This document shows positions 7,099 through 9,404 of a stretch of DNA of 9,404 nt, piece by piece. The stretch comes from Promethearchaeia archaeon. GTDB taxonomy: Archaea; Asgardarchaeota; Lokiarchaeia; Sigyniarchaeales; SOKP01. Below the pieces are notes generated by a model that was given only the letters and a program-made list of their open reading frames with translations, did no database searches and was not told the origin of the DNA. The position numbers and the translations under genes were made by a program. How positions within the stretch are numbered: position 1 is the first letter of the stretch; each line of letters begins with the position of its first letter. The DNA lies in NCBI GenBank assembly GCA_029856295.1, contig JAHQWS010000049.1:1-9404 (forward strand). Reading direction: 5' to 3'.

Positions 7099-7104
7099 AC
7101 CTCT
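7099..7104 (-). promoter_or_regulatory. Shine-Dalgarno site for the zinc-ribbon membrane protein
   Basis: On the minus strand AGAGGT precedes the ATG (7087-7089) by 9 bases. It matches the anti-Shine-Dalgarno core and fixes the start. Confidence 0.65.
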
Positions 7105-7124
7105 AAACTAATTGAATTTCGTTG

Positions 7125-7138
7125 ACTTAAATATAAGT
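7125..7138 (-). promoter_or_regulatory. TATA-like element with near-palindrome
   Basis: On the minus strand the sequence reads ACTTATATTTAAGT, with 5-base arms (ACTTA/TAAGT) around four A/T bases. It is centred about 43 bases before the ATG at 7089, which would place transcription start near 7105, just upstream of the Shine-Dalgarno site. The symmetry could also be a regulator site. Evidence is positional. Confidence 0.38.
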
Positions 7139-7151
7139 AAGTCTCTTTTTT

Positions 7152-7192
7152 AAATGTTAACACACTTTTAAAAAAAGTAAGAAATGTTAACA
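7152..7192. repeat. Paired 11-base direct repeats 30 bases apart, flanking a small palindrome
   Basis: AAATGTTAACA occurs at 7152-7162 and again at 7182-7192, exactly 30 bases apart (nearly three helical turns). Between them ACTTTT (7164-7169) and AAAAGT (7173-7178) form an inverted repeat. Each direct repeat contains the palindrome TGTTAACA. The pair lies just upstream of the TATA-like element of the gene starting at 7089, where an archaeal activator or repressor could bind. No regulator can be named. Confidence 0.45.
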
Positions 7193-7227
7193 ATAATTTT
7201 GATAATAAAGACTCGAAATAATGGATT

Positions 7228-7243
7228 AAAAAAGAAAAGAAAG
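7228..7243 (-). terminator. U-rich terminator after the 60-residue zinc protein gene
   Basis: On the minus strand, eight bases past the stop codon at 7251, the sequence reads CTTTCTTTTCTTTTTT. This is a dense T tract of the kind that ends archaeal transcripts. It separates this gene from the repeat and promoter region of the next minus-strand gene. Confidence 0.5.
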
Positions 7244-7250
7244 TATATTT

Positions 7251-7433
7251 TTACGCGCGTTCTAAGTCCGCGCATTTTGAGCAAAATAACTTATCTAACC
7301 CTATGTATCCACATTTTGGACCCATCCAGCACTCCCACTGATTGGACTCTTCATTAAATATCATATCATCTCCACAATGAACTGGAATCGTCTCAATTTT
7401 ATTCCCACATTTACCACATATCATACTTCCCAT
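7251..7433 (-). CDS. Small cysteine-rich (probably two-zinc) protein
   Basis: A 60-residue protein of unrecognised family. The start used is the internal ATG at 7431-7433 (MGSMICGKCG), not the in-frame ATG nine codons earlier at 7460, because GGAGGTT sits 7 bases before it at the ideal distance. The longer form would place that site inside the coding sequence. Seven cysteines and one histidine are visible: Cys6, Cys9, His19, Cys20, Cys35, Cys41, Cys51 and Cys54. They start as CX2C, pass through HCGDDM and CWMGPKC, and end as CX2C. Eight potential ligands suit two zinc sites or one zinc site plus a redox pair. There is no signal peptide or membrane segment. The gene appears to be monocistronic, with a T-tract terminator right after it. 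The role is unknown; a rubredoxin- or desulfoferrodoxin-like metal site was considered but the spacing does not match. Confidence 0.75.
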   Translation of the reverse strand: MGSMICGKCGNKIETIPVHCGDDMIFNEESNQWECWMGPKCGYIGLDKLFCSKCADLERA

Positions 7434-7440
7434 ATTAAAC

Positions 7441-7447
7441 AACCTCC
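7441..7447 (-). promoter_or_regulatory. Shine-Dalgarno site deciding the start of the 60-residue protein
   Basis: GGAGGTT on the minus strand lies 7 bases before the ATG at 7431-7433. It is a near-complete match to the archaeal consensus and rules in favour of this ATG over the upstream one at 7460. Confidence 0.75.
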
Positions 7448-7680
7448 ATTTTATTACCAAAATATTAGAGGAAATTCATTAATAAAAAAGCTCTGACTTC
7501 AGTTTATTTGCCCTTTAAGATAAGGAGTTGTAAATCTTAATGGCTTTATTAATAATTCTTATAAAATATAATTTTACTACTTAAGTCTTTTGTTTATAGC
7601 AAATGAAGCAAAAAAGTGAAGAATATATTATTTTTAATATAAAACAAATAACTTCATTCTAATCTGAAAATAAAATAGAT

Positions 7681-7696
7681 AAAAATAAAAAGAAAT
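7681..7696 (-). terminator. U-rich terminator of the AOR-FrhB operon
   Basis: On the minus strand the sequence after the FrhB-like stop reads ATTTCTTTTTATTTTT, a T-rich tract 13 bases past the end of the gene. It is consistent with archaeal intrinsic termination. The surroundings are also AT-rich, so confidence is moderate. Confidence 0.45.
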
Positions 7697-7709
7697 AGTA
7701 ATTGTTTCA

Positions 7710-8753
7710 TTAATTCTGGAAATTAAGTGTTTTCTGACGTTTTTTTTCAGAATTTGAGACGACAACTTCTAAGTTATCCATATTCTTTATTTCAATATAA
7801 CCTTTCTCTTCAAGTTCAGTGAATAATTGTAGTCCTTTATCGGTCCTTATTATGACAGTAGACCATCCTTTGGTAGAGCCGTTACTTCCAACAGAAATAT
7901 CCGCAAACTCGGCAGCATAATCCTCACAATCTGAACAAAAGGCAGGAACTATATCCTCCATCTCCTTCAATGACACAGTAATGTCATTTGAATTTGAATA
8001 GATATGAAATTTACCTCCCGATACATCCATTTTATTCACATCTTTCATATTGATTCCATTTGCTCTAATGAGTGCGCTTAATTTATCATATTCATAGTTT
8101 TTTGTGCAAAAAAGCCCTATTGTAACCGTAATAGCTGGCGCTAGATCAGCTTCAATCATCTGGAGGTATCGCGCTGATCGAATTTGACAGGGGAGACCAA
8201 TAATTGCTAATCTATCAAGCTCCATATCAATGACACCATCTTTCAATTTCATCAAAATAGGTGCGATATAATATTTTGAACCTGAGGCAGAAAGTAGCTC
8301 TCTTTTATCTCTTGCTATTATTGGCTTTGGCTTCCAATTACCATTTCCTTCCGTCTTCCCTGTTGTTATTACTCCATCAACTTCATTTTTTTCTAATAAA
8401 TATATAGCAATCGCAGTCGCAATACCTCCATCTTGAGCATATTTAAGTATCTCTTCGTCTTTAGCTCTTGCTGATACAATCTTCTTATATATCCCCAAGG
8501 TTTCATTTACTTTTCGAGCTCTTCCGAATAGGTATTCATCTAATTCTTTAGATTTAAAATGTCCATTCACTCTATGGCACCCATCATAGCATTCAGTACA
8601 ATTTTTACACATTCCTTTTCCTTTATCCATTCTCGGGCGGTCATCCAATCCCCATTCAATGTTATAATCTGGGCAAACTGATATACAAGCTCCACAGTGA
8701 GTACACTTTCCTTTTTTAATTACTTCCTCTTCTAAAGTTTCAAAGTTTCCCAT
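7710..8753 (-). CDS. FrhB/FdhB-family iron-sulfur flavoprotein (F420 hydrogenase/dehydrogenase beta-subunit-like)
   Basis: Electron-transfer subunit of 347 residues. The N-terminus is a two-cluster ferredoxin domain with Cys17, 20, 23, 27 and Cys49, 52, 55, 59, suited to two [4Fe-4S] clusters. Family marks follow: DGGIATAIAIYLLE (about 108-121), GLPCQ (Cys189), GLFC (Cys216) and CSDCEDYAAEFADISVG (Cys273, Cys276), then GWST. Cys189, 216, 273 and 276 may hold the further cluster of the FrhB domain; that is inference. Known members bind FAD and reduce or oxidise coenzyme F420, or act as partners of hydrogenases, formate dehydrogenases and sulfite or glutamate-related enzymes. The perfect GGAGGTGA 7 bases before the ATG fixes the start. 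The AOR gene ends 23 bases upstream on the same strand, so the two are almost certainly cotranscribed and this protein is the likely electron acceptor of the AOR. The natural acceptor (F420, ferredoxin or other) cannot be read from sequence. Confidence 0.9.
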   Translation of the reverse strand: MGNFETLEEEVIKKGKCTHCGACISVCPDYNIEWGLDDRPRMDKGKGMCKNCTECYDGCHRVNGHFKSKELDEYLFGRARKVNETLGIYKKIVSARAKDEEILKYAQDGGIATAIAIYLLEKNEVDGVITTGKTEGNGNWKPKPIIARDKRELLSASGSKYYIAPILMKLKDGVIDMELDRLAIIGLPCQIRSARYLQMIEADLAPAITVTIGLFCTKNYEYDKLSALIRANGINMKDVNKMDVSGGKFHIYSNSNDITVSLKEMEDIVPAFCSDCEDYAAEFADISVGSNGSTKGWSTVIIRTDKGLQLFTELEEKGYIEIKNMDNLEVVVSNSEKKRQKTLNFQN

Positions 8754-8760
8754 AATGTCT

Positions 8761-8768
8761 TCACCTCC
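8761..8768 (-). promoter_or_regulatory. Perfect Shine-Dalgarno site for the FrhB-like gene
   Basis: GGAGGTGA on the minus strand, a full match to the archaeal anti-Shine-Dalgarno, lies 7 bases before the ATG at 8751-8753, in the 23-base gap after the AOR stop codon. It suggests strong independent initiation within the operon. Confidence 0.8.
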
Positions 8769-8776
8769 AAAATCAA

Positions 8777-9404
8777 CTACGCTTCTAGATCAAGTTCTAT
8801 CAATTTTTCGAGTTTTGGATGGCCTTCTCCGTCATATCCTCTTTGTTCATAATATAAATCTAACATAGACTCTAATGGATGAATTTTACCCTTTGCTATT
8901 CCTTCTGGCATTTTTTCTTTTAGAAATCGCTCCGGTAATGTATCATCTTTTCTGCTAAAACCTTCACGTTTGTTTAATAACCTTTCTAAAGCATAAACTC
9001 TTTCGCCAGTTTTTATAAATTCTTCTGGTGTATAATCATCCCATCCTAAGGTTGCAGCAATCATGGGTGCGAATTCATCTGCTCCAACCGAAAAGGTCAT
9101 GAAAAGGCATTCTCCAATTGAATCAACTGCGGCGGTTAGATCTTGAAATAATATTGTCAATCCAACCTTATCTGGTCCAGAATCAAAAGGATCAACTTTT
9201 AATGGTGCTCCTGCTATCTCTGCTGCGATAGTATATCCATTAACATGCGCAGCACCTCTATTTGAAGTCGCATAATTTAAACCTATCCCAAATGCACCTC
9301 TAGGATCGTATGCCGGCAATTCAAGTCCCTTCACCGATATTGAATAATACTCCGCACCTTTTCCGATCTTTTTAGTTGCCGCCCAAGAACCATCTGCTAA
9401 AACT
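8777..9404 (-). CDS. Aldehyde ferredoxin oxidoreductase, C-terminal part (cut by window edge)
   Basis: The frame is open to the right edge, so the gene begins outside the window; the GTG at 9332-9334 is internal. About 208 residues are visible, compared with about 600-650 for the family, so the N-terminal cofactor domain and the CX2CX3C cluster motif are not seen. Diagnostic family segments are present: KGLELPAYDPRGAFGIGL, YATSNRGAAH, and the cysteine in DSIGECLF (codon 9107-9109), which corresponds to the fourth ligand of the [4Fe-4S] cluster. ERLLNKREGFSRKDDTLP sits near the end. AORs oxidise aldehydes to carboxylic acids with a tungsten (or molybdenum) bis-pterin cofactor and usually give electrons to ferredoxin. 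The FrhB-like gene follows after 23 bases, suggesting a two-subunit enzyme with a flavin-iron-sulfur partner. Which AOR subfamily or aldehyde is involved cannot be told from this half. Confidence 0.93.
   Translation of the reverse strand, partial: VLADGSWAATKKIGKGAEYYSISVKGLELPAYDPRGAFGIGLNYATSNRGAAHVNGYTIAAEIAGAPLKVDPFDSGPDKVGLTILFQDLTAAVDSIGECLFMTFSVGADEFAPMIAATLGWDDYTPEEFIKTGERVYALERLLNKREGFSRKDDTLPERFLKEKMPEGIAKGKIHPLESMLDLYYEQRGYDGEGHPKLEKLIELDLEA

Larger units (their letters stand above)
7434..7709. other. 276-base AT-rich intergenic region
   Basis: Apart from the Shine-Dalgarno site at 7441-7447, it holds a possible minus-strand TATA-like element (CTTTTTTATT, 7481-7490) about 50 bases before the ATG at 7433. 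It also holds the T-tract terminator of the FrhB-like gene at 7681-7696. No convincing reading frame, tRNA or long repeat was seen in the remainder. Confidence 0.5.

Noticed and set aside
7434..7460. Longer start for the 60-residue protein at the ATG at 7460
   Set aside because: The strong GGAGGTT site lies between the two ATGs and is correctly spaced only for the inner one. The extra nine residues look like translated leader.
9332..9334. GTG as the start of the AOR gene
   Set aside because: The frame continues upstream to the window edge with recognisable AOR sequence (GSWAATKKIGKGAE), so the GTG is an internal valine codon.
1..9404. tRNA, rRNA, CRISPR array, insertion sequence or attachment site
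   Set aside because: No cloverleaf-like GC-rich segment, no regularly spaced long repeats, no transposase or integrase frame and no terminal inverted repeats were seen on either strand by reading; a covariance-model scan was not possible.

Overview
The window is AT-rich DNA that looks archaeal. Intergenic regions carry TATA-like elements about 25-45 bases before starts. Several genes have a strong GGAGGT-type Shine-Dalgarno (SD) site while others have none. The gene content is a eukaryote-like JAMM/MPN protease pair, an aldehyde ferredoxin oxidoreductase (AOR, tungsten enzyme family) with an FrhB-type partner, and several small zinc-ribbon proteins. Together these fit an Asgard archaeon (Lokiarchaeia-like), but the assignment is inferred from gene content and base composition, not from a marker gene.

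Layout. 1-290 (+): the 3' end of a gene whose product ends in a zinc ribbon. 498-3347 (+): two tandem genes, 15 bases apart, for paralogous MPN-domain proteins with long helical tails. The first has every JAMM zinc and catalytic residue in an Rpn11/CSN5-like context. The second has lost the first histidine and the aspartate, as in the inactive partners Rpn8 and CSN6. 3333-3620 (-): a small winged-helix-like protein converging on and overlapping the second MPN gene by 15 bases. 3850-6237 (+): a 795-residue polytopic membrane protein with two copies of a winged-helix-like domain in its soluble tail. 6400-7089 (-): a membrane protein with two N-terminal zinc ribbons. 7251-7433 (-): a 60-residue cysteine-rich protein. 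7710-8753 and 8777-9404 (-): an operon transcribed from the right edge, with the C-terminal part of an AOR followed by an FrhB-family iron-sulfur flavoprotein.

How the genes may work together. The MPN pair is the most notable element. A catalytic and a degenerate JAMM paralogue made from one operon could form an Rpn11-Rpn8-like heterodimer, with the helical tails as the assembly or tethering part. No ubiquitin, E1, E2 or RING gene lies in the window, so the substrate is unknown. The AOR-FrhB operon is probably a redox module that oxidises an aldehyde and passes electrons through iron-sulfur clusters to a flavin, and perhaps to F420 or ferredoxin. The zinc-ribbon and membrane genes have no assignable function. 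No tRNA, rRNA, CRISPR array, insertion sequence or attachment site was seen. No gene-free stretch exceeds 300 bases; the longest, 7434-7709, holds a possible promoter and a U-rich terminator.
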